Source: DAOTKC01 sp035449045
GTDB taxonomy: Bacteria; Bacillota; Clostridia; Christensenellales; CAG-917
Direction: 5' to 3'
Length of the DNA: 64,000 nucleotides
Assembly (NCBI GenBank): GCA_035449045.1
Contig: DAOTKC010000003.1
Coordinates: 27,536-91,535, forward strand
Under the pieces are notes generated by a model. The model had not been told where the DNA came from. It saw only the letters and a list, made by a program, of their open reading frames with translations, and searched no databases. This document shows positions 33,068 to 41,661 of this stretch, piece by piece. Position numbers and translations under genes: made by a program. Every line of letters begins with the position of its first letter. Within the stretch, counting starts at the first letter, position 1.

Positions 33068-34399
33068 TTAGAACGGGAATCCGCCCCTCTTGCCGAGCCC
33101 GCCGCCCTTGGCCATGCGCGCCATCATTTCCTTGGCCGCCTCAAACTGCTTTAAAAGCTGGTTGACTTCCTGAATGGATGTTCCGCTGCCCAGCGCTATC
33201 CTTTTTTTATGGCCGGATTTAATGATTTCGGGCTTTTGCCGCTCGCGCTTGGTCATCGATTGAATGATTGCCTTGGTGCGCTTGATTTGGTTTTCGTCGA
33301 TGTCGGCGTCGGCGCCCTTGAGTTTGGCACCCATGCCGGGAATCATGCCCAGCATGTCCTTTATGTTGCCCATCTTTTTAATGCTTTCGATTTGCGAGAG
33401 ATAGTCCTCGAGCGTGAAGCTGTTTTCGCGCATCCGCTTCAACTGCTTTTCGGCTTCCTCGGCCGAAATCGTCTGCTCGGCTTTCTCGATGAGCGTAAGG
33501 ACGTCGCCCATGCCCAAAATTCTCGACGCCATGCGGTCGGGATGAAACTCCGAAACGTCCTCGATTTTCTCGCCCGTCCCTATAAATTTGATGGGCTTGC
33601 CCGTCACCGCCTTAACGGAGAGCGCGGCGCCGCCGCGAGTATCGCCGTCCAGCTTTGTTACGACGACGCCCGTCACCTCGACAGCCTTATTGAAGGTGTC
33701 GGCAACGTTGACGGCGTCTTGGCCGGTCATGGCGTCGATGACGAGCAGAATTTCGGAAGGTTTGACGGCGGCGCGGATATCCTTTAACTCCGCCATCAGC
33801 TTATCGTCGATATGAAGCCGACCCGCAGTGTCGACAATTAGGATATCCATTCCCTTGCTCGCCGCCTCGCGCACCGCGGCTTTGGCAATCTTGACGGGGT
33901 CGCCTTGGCCTTCCGAATAGACCGGCGCCTTGACTTTTTCGCCCAAAATCTGAAGCTGTTTTATTGCCGCCGGACGGTAGACGTCGCATGCCGCCAGCAT
34001 AACGTTTTTGCCCTGCTTTTTCAGCATATAAGCGAGTTTGCCGCACATCGTCGTTTTGCCCGAGCCCTGCAACCCGCACATCAGAACCACGGTGGGCGGA
34101 TTTGGCGCGGCGGCAAGCTTGGAAACCTTGCTTCCGAGAAGGGCAATGAGCTCCTCGTGAACAATTTTAATGACTTGCTGGGCGGGCGAAAGGCTCTTTA
34201 AAACCTCTTCGCCGAGCGCTTTGTCGCTGACTCTTTGAATGAAGTCCTTGACAACGGTAAAGTTGACGTCGGCCTCGAGAAGCGCAATTCTAATTTCGCG
34301 CATAGCCTGCTTTATTTCAAGCTCGGTAAGCTTGCTCTTGTCGCGGATTTTGGAAAATATATGATTAATTCGGTCGCTTAAATTATCAAACAGCGCCAT
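33068..34399 (-). CDS. ffh: Signal recognition particle protein Ffh
   Basis: SRP54 GTPase that targets membrane and secreted proteins with 4.5S-type RNA. 443 residues: an N domain starting MALFDNLSDRINHIFSKIRDK, a G domain with LQGSGKTTMCGKLA, DTAGRLHID and TKLDGDTRGG, and a methionine-rich M domain ending in RMAKGGGLGKRGGFPF. Start at 34399 because AAGGAGGAGG lies just before it; a longer frame would begin inside ylxM. The start overlaps the ylxM stop by 14 bases. Confidence 0.97.
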   Translation of the reverse strand: MALFDNLSDRINHIFSKIRDKSKLTELEIKQAMREIRIALLEADVNFTVVKDFIQRVSDKALGEEVLKSLSPAQQVIKIVHEELIALLGSKVSKLAAAPNPPTVVLMCGLQGSGKTTMCGKLAYMLKKQGKNVMLAACDVYRPAAIKQLQILGEKVKAPVYSEGQGDPVKIAKAAVREAASKGMDILIVDTAGRLHIDDKLMAELKDIRAAVKPSEILLVIDAMTGQDAVNVADTFNKAVEVTGVVVTKLDGDTRGGAALSVKAVTGKPIKFIGTGEKIEDVSEFHPDRMASRILGMGDVLTLIEKAEQTISAEEAEKQLKRMRENSFTLEDYLSQIESIKKMGNIKDMLGMIPGMGAKLKGADADIDENQIKRTKAIIQSMTKRERQKPEIIKSGHKKRIALGSGTSIQEVNQLLKQFEAAKEMMARMAKGGGLGKRGGFPF

Positions 34400-34730
34400 A
34401 TTCCTCCTCCTTTCCGAATAATTCGGCGGCGATATTGTCAAAGTATGCGTTCTTTTCGCCCTCGGATGCGGCCTTGCCGCGCTCTATCAGACTAAGGACC
34501 ATTTCCTGTGATTTTATAAGCCCCAGCTTGCTCTCGTAGTCCTTTAACTGCCTCTCGCCTCTGACAATGGCGTCGCGCGCCGCCTGCCTGGAGATATTAA
34601 AAATTTCGGCAATTTCAAAGAGCGAAATATCCTTGTTGTAGTAAAGGTCAATAAGCTCCGCCTGATGCGGCGTCAGCAACTTGCCGTAAACGTCGATGAG
34701 CTTGCCCATTTCCAATGTTTTTTCCAGCAT
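34386..34730 (-). CDS. ylxM: YlxM-family SRP accessory protein
   Basis: 114 residues with a sigma-70 region-4-like helix-turn-helix: LLTPHQAELIDLYYNKDISLFEIAEIFNISRQAARDAIVRGE. YlxM binds SRP components and modulates the SRP GTPase in streptococci and may also bind nucleic acid. It heads the ylxM-ffh operon, behind a consensus-like promoter and a small leader hairpin, and is coupled to ffh by overlap. Confidence 0.94.
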   Translation of the reverse strand: MLEKTLEMGKLIDVYGKLLTPHQAELIDLYYNKDISLFEIAEIFNISRQAARDAIVRGERQLKDYESKLGLIKSQEMVLSLIERGKAASEGEKNAYFDNIAAELFGKEEEYGAV

Positions 34731-34740
34731 AAGGCCTCGC

Positions 34741-34798
34741 TGTAAAGGTTTTCGCCTTTACACCATGTGATAATAAACTTATTTTTTTGAAAAGTCAA
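34741..34798 (-). promoter_or_regulatory. Promoter and leader hairpin of ylxM-ffh
   Basis: TTGACT (-35, 34793-34798), 17 bp, TATTAT (-10, 34770-34775). The leader then contains a perfect 8-bp stem TGTAAAGG / CCTTTACA (34741-34762) just before the GCGAGG ribosome site. Confidence 0.75.
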
Positions 34799-34889
34799 CG
34801 AAATTTGCCAAATAGAAAGAAGTAAATGTGTCAGGCTGTTTTCGGGTATGTTTAGGAAATAATTTTAGAATAATGGGTAAAAAAAGCGA

Positions 34890-36119
34890 CTAATGCTTAA
34901 AGGGTAAAAAATCATCCTCGGCGGCTAGCTTATGGCCGATTATGACGTCGTTACCTAAAGTGATGCCGCGGCGGAGGGCGCTGTAGCCGTATTTGGAGCG
35001 GATTTTGTCGGCGGCGCGCTCGAGGCGGCTCTCTTTATCCCTCTTTTCGTCGAAGAAGCTTATTTGCGAGCTGTCCTCGGGCGTCAGCTTGATGGCCGTC
35101 ACCGTGACTGCGCGGAGGGGGCATTTGGCGAATGAGTGATTTTCTTTTAAAAGGCATAGCGCGCCCTCGGCGAGATCGGTGGCGTTGGATGTCGAATAAT
35201 CAAAGGCAAGCTGACGTGATATGCCCTCAAAATCGGGATATTTTATATTGAGGGAGACGCCGTTCGCCTCCATATTACAGCTTCGAAGGCGCATGGCGAC
35301 CTGCTCCGAAAGCGCGTAGATGACAGCAGCGGCGTCCTCGTAGCTCGCCATGTCCTGCGCCGTTGTCGTGCCGTTGCCCACGCTCTTGGGAGCCCGCTCG
35401 AAAAACGCCGAATTGACCTCTTCGGTTTCGATGCCGTTGGCATTGTCATGCATACCTTGAGCTATTTTGCCGAAGCTCCTTTTGAGCGCCTCGACGTCGG
35501 CGGCGGCAAGGTCGCCGATTGTGTGAATGCCCATTAGATTTAAGACCTTGGCGGTCTTTTTGCCTATCATCATCATTTCCGACACTTCGAGCGGCCAGAC
35601 GACCGACTTAAAGTTTTCGGGTGATATCTCCGTCGTGGCGTCGGGCTTTTTGAGGTCGCTCCCCAGTTTGGCGAAAATTTTGGTGAAGGACACGCCTACC
35701 GACACCGTGAGGCCGGTTTCGATTTTAACCCGTTCTCTGATTTCGTCGGCAATTTCTTTGCCCGTTCCCAAAAGCGGAAGAGATTCGGTGACGTCGAGCC
35801 AGCATTCGTCGATTCCGAAGGGCTCTACGCGGTCGGTATATCGCTTGTAGATTTCAAACACCTGCCCGCTGTGCTTGACGTATTCGGCGTAATGGGGCGG
35901 CACCAGAACTAAATCGGGGCATTTTTGCTGCGCCTGCCAAATCGCCTCGCCCGTAATGACGCCCGCCTTTTTTGCAAGCTGATTTTTGGCGAGCACGATG
36001 CCGTGCCGCTTTTTAGGGTCGCCGCAGACGGCGAGAGGGCGGCCGTAAAACTCGGGATGGAACTTCATCTCGACCGAAGCGTAAAAATTATTCAAATCGC
36101 AGTGCAGTATCGTTCTCAT
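34890..36119 (-). CDS. dinB: DNA polymerase IV (Y family)
   Basis: Translesion polymerase. 409 residues: palm motif LHCDLNNFYASVEM with the first metal ligand, FGIDECWLDVT with the second acidic pair, the helix-hairpin-helix MGIHTIGDLAA, and a little-finger domain. The C-terminus does not show a clear QLxLF-type clamp motif; ISFFD occurs near residue 360 (SQISFFDEKRDKESR) and may serve. No ribosome site; the promoter lies so close that the leader would be about 6 bases. Confidence 0.95.
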   Translation of the reverse strand: MRTILHCDLNNFYASVEMKFHPEFYGRPLAVCGDPKKRHGIVLAKNQLAKKAGVITGEAIWQAQQKCPDLVLVPPHYAEYVKHSGQVFEIYKRYTDRVEPFGIDECWLDVTESLPLLGTGKEIADEIRERVKIETGLTVSVGVSFTKIFAKLGSDLKKPDATTEISPENFKSVVWPLEVSEMMMIGKKTAKVLNLMGIHTIGDLAAADVEALKRSFGKIAQGMHDNANGIETEEVNSAFFERAPKSVGNGTTTAQDMASYEDAAAVIYALSEQVAMRLRSCNMEANGVSLNIKYPDFEGISRQLAFDYSTSNATDLAEGALCLLKENHSFAKCPLRAVTVTAIKLTPEDSSQISFFDEKRDKESRLERAADKIRSKYGYSALRRGITLGNDVIIGHKLAAEDDFLPFKH

Positions 36120-36131
36120 ATGCCCATTTTA

Positions 36132-36160
36132 ATTTTACCCGATTAGGAAGCTAATATCAA
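36132..36160 (-). promoter_or_regulatory. Promoter of dinB, near-leaderless
   Basis: TTGATA (-35), 17 bp, TAAAAT (-10). Predicted start near 36125, about 6 bases before the ATG at 36119. No LexA-like GAAC-N4-GTTC palindrome is visible here. Confidence 0.6.
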
Positions 36161-36252
36161 ATTTTTTTTATGTCTTTAATATCAAACAGTCCTCATCTTG
36201 CCCCGCGCAAACTTTTCGGCGCCCTGTTAAGGCTTAAATTTAATAACTCGGA

Positions 36253-36281
36253 TTGCATTTTTGACGCCGCTAATATATAAT
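36253..36281 (+). promoter_or_regulatory. Promoter of galU
   Basis: TTGCAT (-35), 17 bp, perfect TATAAT (-10), about 20 bp before the start codon. Confidence 0.7.
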
Positions 36282-36299
36282 GATAAGCGAGGTGTGATT

Positions 36300-37163
36300 A
36301 TGGACGTCAAAAAAGCGTTTATCCCCGCCGCAGGCTTCGGCACAAGATTTTTGCCGCAAACCAAGGCGATGCCCAAGGAGCTCCTGCCGATTGTCGACAC
36401 TCCCGCGCTCCAATATATCGTGGACGAGGCGATAAACAGCGGCATAACCGATATTTTAATACTTCTCTCGCCCCAAAAAAAGGCCATCATCGACTATTTT
36501 TCAAGAAATTTCGAGCTTGAGGAGCAGTTGAAGAAGAGTTCCAACTGGCCTGCGCTTTCCCGCCTTCAATCCTCGGTAAATAAGGCCGATATCCGCTTCG
36601 CATTTCAAGACACTATGCTCGGCACCGGCTACGCCATTAACTACGCCGCGGCATGGTCGGCGGGCGAACCCTTCGCCGTGCTGTTCGGCGACGACGTCTT
36701 TAAAAGCACCGAACCGGTCACTAAACAACTTATCCGCGCCTTTTCGATAACCGGCACGCCGATTTTGGGCGTCCAGAAGGTCGCAGAGCCAATTGCGAGG
36801 CGTTGCGGCGTCATCGAGCCCGGCAAGATTAAAGGCAACATTATCGAGGTTAAAAGCATCATCGAAAAGCCCGAGGGCGAGCTCCCCTCGCCTTACGCCA
36901 GCTTGGGCAGGTTTATCGTCACTCCCGAGATTTTCGACGCCGTGAAGCGGACCAAGCCGGCAAAGAACGGCGAAATCAATTTAACCGACGCTCTTTCGCT
37001 GCTTGCGCGCGAAACGGGAGTTTATGCATGCGAATTCGAGGGAAGAAGATACGATATCGGCGACAAACTCGGTTTTATCATCGCCAACATCGAATTCGGC
37101 CTTTCCCATCCCGACACAAAATCGGAGCTCATAGACTATCTTTCCGACTTGAAAAAAAATTAA
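36300..37163 (+). CDS. galU: UTP-glucose-1-phosphate uridylyltransferase
   Basis: Makes UDP-glucose for polysaccharide and glycolipid synthesis. 287 residues: nucleotide motif AAGFGTRFLPQTKAMPKELLPIVD-type at the N-terminus, GTGYAINYA, FGDDVFK, and KPEGELPSPYASLGRFIV. Start at 36300 (MDVKKAF) with GCGAGG upstream; the longer frame lacks a ribosome site and overlaps the promoter. Monocistronic, ended by a strong terminator. Confidence 0.96.
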   Translation: MDVKKAFIPAAGFGTRFLPQTKAMPKELLPIVDTPALQYIVDEAINSGITDILILLSPQKKAIIDYFSRNFELEEQLKKSSNWPALSRLQSSVNKADIRFAFQDTMLGTGYAINYAAAWSAGEPFAVLFGDDVFKSTEPVTKQLIRAFSITGTPILGVQKVAEPIARRCGVIEPGKIKGNIIEVKSIIEKPEGELPSPYASLGRFIVTPEIFDAVKRTKPAKNGEINLTDALSLLARETGVYACEFEGRRYDIGDKLGFIIANIEFGLSHPDTKSELIDYLSDLKKN

Positions 37164-37188
37164 AAAACCCGCTTGTTCATTGCACATT

Positions 37189-37217
37189 AAAAACACCCTC
37201 TTGCGAGGGCGTTTTTT
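37189..37217 (+). terminator. Intrinsic terminator after galU
   Basis: Stem AAAAACACCCTC / GAGGGCGTTTTT with a TTGC tetraloop and a T-run. Confidence 0.88.
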
Positions 37218-37306
37218 AATTTTCCGTTTAAAACGTTTGGCACTAGGTTTGCAGATTTTGAGCTTATAAAAACTAATTATTTGGGTGCGGATTGAAACTG
37301 AAACTG

Positions 37307-37846
37307 CTAAGCTTTATAGACTAAAGCTTTCATGGGAATGTATTTTATGGTAAAGAACAGCGCCGTGCCCGTCGCCAAGCCCGCCGCGGCGCCGGCGAGA
37401 AGAAGATAGGGGAAATAAATAAACACGCCCGGCCCGATGATTGCCGCGGCGACGGCGAGTTGCGTCAGGTTGTGCAAGATTCCGCCCGCCGCCGAAAGAG
37501 CGGGAATGCCGAAAAATTTGGTTTTGTATAAAAGGATTATCGCGGTGTAGCTTACCGCAGCCGCGGGAAGCGAATACATCAGCATACCGATGTTTCCCGA
37601 AAACAACGCAGCGAGCACGCACTTTAAGACGAGCACGACCAAGCCCTGCTTTACGTCGGCAATAATGAACACGCCGAAGACGACGATATTGGAAAGCCCG
37701 ATTTTGGCATAAGGCAGCACCGGCACAATAGGCGGAAGCATATTTTCAAGCAACGATAAAATAAGCGCGAATGCCAAAAACACGGCGAGGCGGGCTATCT
37801 CTCTTAAGTTTATTTTTTTATCAGTCTTTTTGCTTTTTTCTTCCAT
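37307..37846 (-). CDS. Gx transporter family membrane protein (EetB-like)
   Basis: 179 residues, about five membrane helices, matching the family annotated as Gx transporter or heptaprenyl diphosphate synthase component I: REIARLAVFLAFALILSLLEN, PYAKIGLSNIVV, GNIGMLMYSLPAAAVSY, SAAGGILHNLTQL. Members are ECF-type substrate-binding-like membrane proteins. In flavin-based extracellular electron transfer loci the same family is EetB. Here it follows a NusG-domain-II protein and ApbE, the same partners as in those loci. Substrate is unproven. Confidence 0.85.
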   Translation of the reverse strand: MEEKSKKTDKKINLREIARLAVFLAFALILSLLENMLPPIVPVLPYAKIGLSNIVVFGVFIIADVKQGLVVLVLKCVLAALFSGNIGMLMYSLPAAAVSYTAIILLYKTKFFGIPALSAAGGILHNLTQLAVAAAIIGPGVFIYFPYLLLAGAAAGLATGTALFFTIKYIPMKALVYKA

Positions 37847-37988
37847 TTATTGTCTGGCACTCGGTTCTTGGGAAGTTTTTCTGTTTATTAGCCTTTGCTT
37901 GCATCCGCTTTAAATAGCGAACTCTTTTGAGGTTTCTGTGCATTTGGGCGAATTGTCAACTTTGCCGTTATTTTGCGTTGCGCCGATG

Positions 37989-38375
37989 TTAAGTTATAGC
38001 GTCTATGTCGGTGGCGGTGATTTTTATGACGATTTCGTTGGGAAGGCAAATTATCACCCCTCCCCCACTCTTTATCGGCGCCGAATGGACGCAGTCCTGA
38101 TTGGGGCAATCCGAGGTTTTAACAAAAACCTTGCCCTCCTCGATTTTCACAATAAATTTACCGTCGCCTTTTACGTCGACTTCCCTGTCCTCCGAAAGCG
38201 GCAGCGAGTAGACAAGTTTTCCGCTCTCGTAAATTTCTACGGTGTTGCCCGCTTTGGGAACGGCGAGCCAGACAGCAAGCCCGATTAGCGCCAAAACGAC
38301 GGCGAGCAACAAAAAATCGCCCCATCGGAAGGGCTTTGAACTTTTTATTTCGTTTATTCTGTCTTCAGCTTTCAA
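37989..38375 (-). CDS. NusG domain II-containing membrane-anchored protein (EetA-like)
   Basis: 128 residues: a short cytosolic head, one membrane helix (about 19-41, WGDFLLLAVVLALIGLAVWLAV), then an extracytoplasmic NusG-domain-II fold with GDGKFIVKIEEGKVFVKTSDCPNQDCV and GGVIICLPNEIVIKI. The cysteine pair CPNQDC is typical of the exported form. These proteins lie beside ApbE and Gx-transporter genes and correspond to EetA in Listeria-type loci. 7 bp after apbE. The 142 bp to the next gene hold nothing identified. Confidence 0.85.
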   Translation of the reverse strand: MKAEDRINEIKSSKPFRWGDFLLLAVVLALIGLAVWLAVPKAGNTVEIYESGKLVYSLPLSEDREVDVKGDGKFIVKIEEGKVFVKTSDCPNQDCVHSAPIKSGGGVIICLPNEIVIKITATDIDAIT

Positions 38376-38382
38376 AATTGGT

Positions 38383-39390
38383 TCAAATTACGGCGAAGAT
38401 GTAAGCGGTGTCCGTGAGAGTAAAGCCGTCGGCATTGACTGTATGATAAGTGTTGCTGTCGGTGATGATGACGGCCGAAAGCCCGTAGTATTTTATTAGC
38501 GCGGCGCCCGCTTGGGCGCCCAGCGCCAAGGCGGCGGTGGCTATTGCGTCGCACCTTCCGCCGTCACCCCCCAAGACCGTAACGCTGATTAAGCCCGACG
38601 CCGCGGGATAGCCCGTCCTGCCGTCGATAATGTGGCAGTAGCGCCTGCTTTCGTCCTCGGCGTCGAGGTAGTAGCGTTCATAGTCGCCCGAGGTCGTAAT
38701 ACTTGATAAAACTCTAAGACTGCCGAAATAAGGGAATTCGGAGGCGCGCGGGTTGCCTATTCCTATTTTTTTCGAGTCACCGACGACGTAGATATTGCCG
38801 CCTATGTTGATAAGCCCCTCGGCGTTTTCGACAAGTTTGAAGACTTCCTCGGCGGCGTAGCCCTTGGCAATTGCGCCGAAGTCTATCTTCATTTGGGAAT
38901 ATTTTTTGGTGACGGTGCCTCTTTCAAAGTCAACCGTAAAATCGAAAAGATAAGTATAGGGCAATAGCGCCGCTATTTCGGAGGCATCGGGCGGCGTAAT
39001 CTTATCGCCCTTGATAGTAAAAGTATCGGGAGAAAAGCGCCAAAGCTCGACGAGCGGGAAGACGGCGGGATTGAATGCTCCCTCCGACGCCACGAAAATC
39101 TCAAAAGCTATTTCAAACATTTTGAGGGTGTCGGCCGATACCTTGACCGCTTCGCCCGCTTGCGCTTCGTTGATTTTTTTTACGTCGCTGTTTTCGAGCG
39201 ATGTCGAGAGCGTTTTATCGAGCTCGGTAAGCCTATTAATTATGAGACGTTCCGACTTTGCCGCGCCCGCGCCGCTCAAATTTATTTCAACGGTGGTGCC
39301 GAAAATGAAATATTGCTCCTTTCTCGAGCATGCCGAAAAAAGAGCAATCAAAGTAAGAACAATAATTAAAAATAAGGTAAATTTCTTCAT
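38383..39390 (-). CDS. apbE: ApbE-family FAD:protein FMN transferase (lipoprotein)
   Basis: Attaches FMN covalently to Thr/Ser of exported redox proteins. 335 residues with a lipoprotein signal (LIALFSAC), then FGTTVEINLSG, FNPAVFPLVELWRF, KIDFGAIAKGYAAEEV, GLINIGGNIYVVG and YCHIIDGRTGYPAA, the flavin and metal-binding motifs. First of the apbE / NusG-II / Gx trio on the - strand. No FMN-accepting domain (DxxTGAT motif) is encoded in the window, so its target must be elsewhere. Confidence 0.94.
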   Translation of the reverse strand: MKKFTLFLIIVLTLIALFSACSRKEQYFIFGTTVEINLSGAGAAKSERLIINRLTELDKTLSTSLENSDVKKINEAQAGEAVKVSADTLKMFEIAFEIFVASEGAFNPAVFPLVELWRFSPDTFTIKGDKITPPDASEIAALLPYTYLFDFTVDFERGTVTKKYSQMKIDFGAIAKGYAAEEVFKLVENAEGLINIGGNIYVVGDSKKIGIGNPRASEFPYFGSLRVLSSITTSGDYERYYLDAEDESRRYCHIIDGRTGYPAASGLISVTVLGGDGGRCDAIATAALALGAQAGAALIKYYGLSAVIITDSNTYHTVNADGFTLTDTAYIFAVI

Positions 39391-39484
39391 CTTACGCGTC
39401 CCGCGGCTTTTATTTTATTTTGAGCCGCCCGCGTCCCACTTTTTTACCGCTCAAAAATCTATGCTTGGGCGGATAAAAGTCAGG

Positions 39485-40348
39485 TTATCTGTGGCTGCTC
39501 ATGTAGATGAGGCCGATGGTGCCCGGCCCGCAGTGCGCGCCTATGACAGGCCCCACGGGCTGTTCCCAAATCTCGATATCGGGAAACACCGAAAGAATCT
39601 TCTGCTTCAGTTCGGCGGCGGCCTCCTCGCAATCGGCGTTGACGATGACGACGGGCGCCGAAATGTCGCGGTTGAGCCCGTTGGTTATCTCGTCAACGAG
39701 ATAGGAAATGGCCTTTTTGCTGCCGTTCACCTTGGCGCAGACGTCGAGCTTGCCATCCTCGGTCACTTTGAGCACGGGTTTTATTTTCATCACCGTGCCG
39801 AGGAAGGCTTTGGCGGCCGATATTCTGCCGCCCCACTTTAAGTAGACCATGTCATCTACTATGAAGCGCACCGCGACTTTGCCGACTATTTCGTTTAAAT
39901 ATTCTACGGTTTCGGCGACGGTGTGGCCGGCGTTAAAGAACTTGGCGGCGAGATAGACCAAGAGGCCCGCGCCCATCGAAATGTTGAGCGTGTCAAACTT
40001 GGTGATTTTGGCTTTGGGGTATTTTGCCGAAAGCTCCTTGACGGCGGCTTCGTAGCACTGGAAGGTGCCCGAAAGCTCGGATGAAAACGCTATGTAGAGG
40101 ATTTCCTCGCCCGCCTTGAAATAAGGCTCGAAAATTTCTTTGTAATTTTCGCTGTTGAGCGCCGAAGTTACGGGCACGCTGCCCTCGCGCATGCGGCGGT
40201 AAAAATGCTTAAAATCGGTGGTTTCGCCCGAATCGTAGTAGTATTCCTTGCCGTCCAAAGTATAGGGCATTTTAATCATTTGAAAGCCCAGCTCTTTAGC
40301 GGTAGTCCACCACAGCTCGCAATCGGTATCCAAAAATAAAACAGCCAT
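39485..40348 (-). CDS. DegV-family fatty-acid binding protein
   Basis: 287 residues. DegV/FakB proteins bind a fatty acid for phosphorylation by FakA. Seen: LFLDTDCELWW at the N-terminus, the loop VPVTSALNSENY (family TSxPS/TSQPs region), FSSELSGTFQCYEAA and GPVIGAHCGPGTIGL. The DxDSxxD motif is altered here (DTDCELWW), as in divergent clostridial paralogues. Start at 40348 with GGAGGG upstream. No FakA gene is nearby. Confidence 0.88.
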   Translation of the reverse strand: MAVLFLDTDCELWWTTAKELGFQMIKMPYTLDGKEYYYDSGETTDFKHFYRRMREGSVPVTSALNSENYKEIFEPYFKAGEEILYIAFSSELSGTFQCYEAAVKELSAKYPKAKITKFDTLNISMGAGLLVYLAAKFFNAGHTVAETVEYLNEIVGKVAVRFIVDDMVYLKWGGRISAAKAFLGTVMKIKPVLKVTEDGKLDVCAKVNGSKKAISYLVDEITNGLNRDISAPVVIVNADCEEAAAELKQKILSVFPDIEIWEQPVGPVIGAHCGPGTIGLIYMSSHR

Positions 40349-40454
40349 TTTCCCTCCGAAAATTTTAGTAAACAAATTATAGCACACTAAAATTTATTTT
40401 TCAACTGCATAAAAAAGCGCGGTTTTTACAGTTATTTACAAAACGCAAAGCTTG

Positions 40455-41642
40455 CTATTTAATCTTGGAGCGCGGGTTAACGTCGTTGTTGAAGCCCTTG
40501 CCCACTATGTCGTGAAGCTCGGTTACGTAGTAGAACGCCTCGGGGTCGACCAAGCTTATATACCGTTTGAGATGAAGCGCCTGACGCTTTCGGACGACGC
40601 ATACGAGGTAATTAACGGGATTGCCAGTATACATCCCTATCCCGTCGATATGTGTGACGCCGTGGTGAAGCTGGCTTAGGACGAAGCGCGTAATCTCCTC
40701 TTCCTTTTTGGTTATTATCTTAAATTCCAGCGTCGAAACGAAGGTGCGCTGCATGAACTCGGCGGCAAAACTCGACATAAAGATGGTTATTAGTGAGTAG
40801 ATGGCGAGCTCGAGCGAGCCGAACACAATGCCTGCCGATGCCGCGACGCAGGCGTCCATGATGAAGACGAGCCAGACTACCTTGAAGTTGGGAAAGCGGT
40901 TTTGAATTAAAAGCCCCACTATGTCGCTACCGCCCGAGGAGCAGTTGATGCGAAGCAGCAGCGAAAGCGAAATGCCGCTGAGTATGCCGCCGACAAGCGC
41001 CGCCACCAAAACGTTGCCGGTGAAAGTAGGAATGGGCAAATAGGTGAAAAGCTGCATTAGGCCGGTGAAGACCGCCGTCGAAATCGTGGTCGCTATGACG
41101 AAACGCTTGTTGATGAAAAAGAAAGCAAGAACCATCAGCGGAATATTCATTACTAAAATGACTAGCGGCGCGTTCCAGCCCAGCGTGTTGTAGAGTATGG
41201 ACGCTATGCCCGATATTCCGCCCGGCGCGATTTTGTTGGGCAGCACGAAGACGTTCATCGATATCGCGCGGATAATGCTGACGAGAATTATATAAAAGCC
41301 CTGCTTGAAAGGCGGCGTCTTCTCCAAAGCCTGTTCGGCGCTCTCGGCGTCGGCAGGGTAAGGCCTGAGCGCGCCGAGAAATTTTTTAAATGTCTTTGAA
41401 AAGGCATTGCCGACGGCATCTTCCGACGATGCCCCGCATTCTTCCTCGGTATCGGGCGCTTTATAAGGCGTATAAGTTTTTACCGCAGGTGATACGCCGA
41501 AGCCGCCGTTGGCCTCGATAAGGCCGCCGGCAGACTCTTTCTTTTCGATTTTTGCGCCATTATCTATATTGCCGGCATTCTCAAGACTGCCGTTTTCGAA
41601 TTTTCCCGATGTTTCGGTTATATTTTTATCCTCGGTTTCCAT
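40455..41642 (-). CDS. YitT-family membrane protein with long N-terminal extension
   Basis: 395 residues. The first 100 or so are hydrophilic and low in complexity (many Glu, Asn, Gly). Five to six membrane helices follow (about 118-290: GFYIILVSIIRAISMNVFVLPNKIAPGGISGIA, GISLSLLLRINCSSGGSDIVGLLI) and then the cytosolic DUF2179 domain (about 300-375, VYCVVRKRQ-like LVCVVRKRQALHLK and ELHDIVGKGF). Function of YitT/DUF161 proteins is not established. The extension is unusual for the family. 19 bp after the Mrr-like gene, possibly co-transcribed. Confidence 0.88.
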   Translation of the reverse strand: METEDKNITETSGKFENGSLENAGNIDNGAKIEKKESAGGLIEANGGFGVSPAVKTYTPYKAPDTEEECGASSEDAVGNAFSKTFKKFLGALRPYPADAESAEQALEKTPPFKQGFYIILVSIIRAISMNVFVLPNKIAPGGISGIASILYNTLGWNAPLVILVMNIPLMVLAFFFINKRFVIATTISTAVFTGLMQLFTYLPIPTFTGNVLVAALVGGILSGISLSLLLRINCSSGGSDIVGLLIQNRFPNFKVVWLVFIMDACVAASAGIVFGSLELAIYSLITIFMSSFAAEFMQRTFVSTLEFKIITKKEEEITRFVLSQLHHGVTHIDGIGMYTGNPVNYLVCVVRKRQALHLKRYISLVDPEAFYYVTELHDIVGKGFNNDVNPRSKIK

Positions 41643-41661
41643 ACCGCTTCCCTATACCTTA

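Noticed and set aside
34741..34762. Hairpin before ylxM as an intrinsic terminator
   Set aside because: Eight-bp stem but no U-run and it is only about 10 bases from the ATG; listed as part of the leader.
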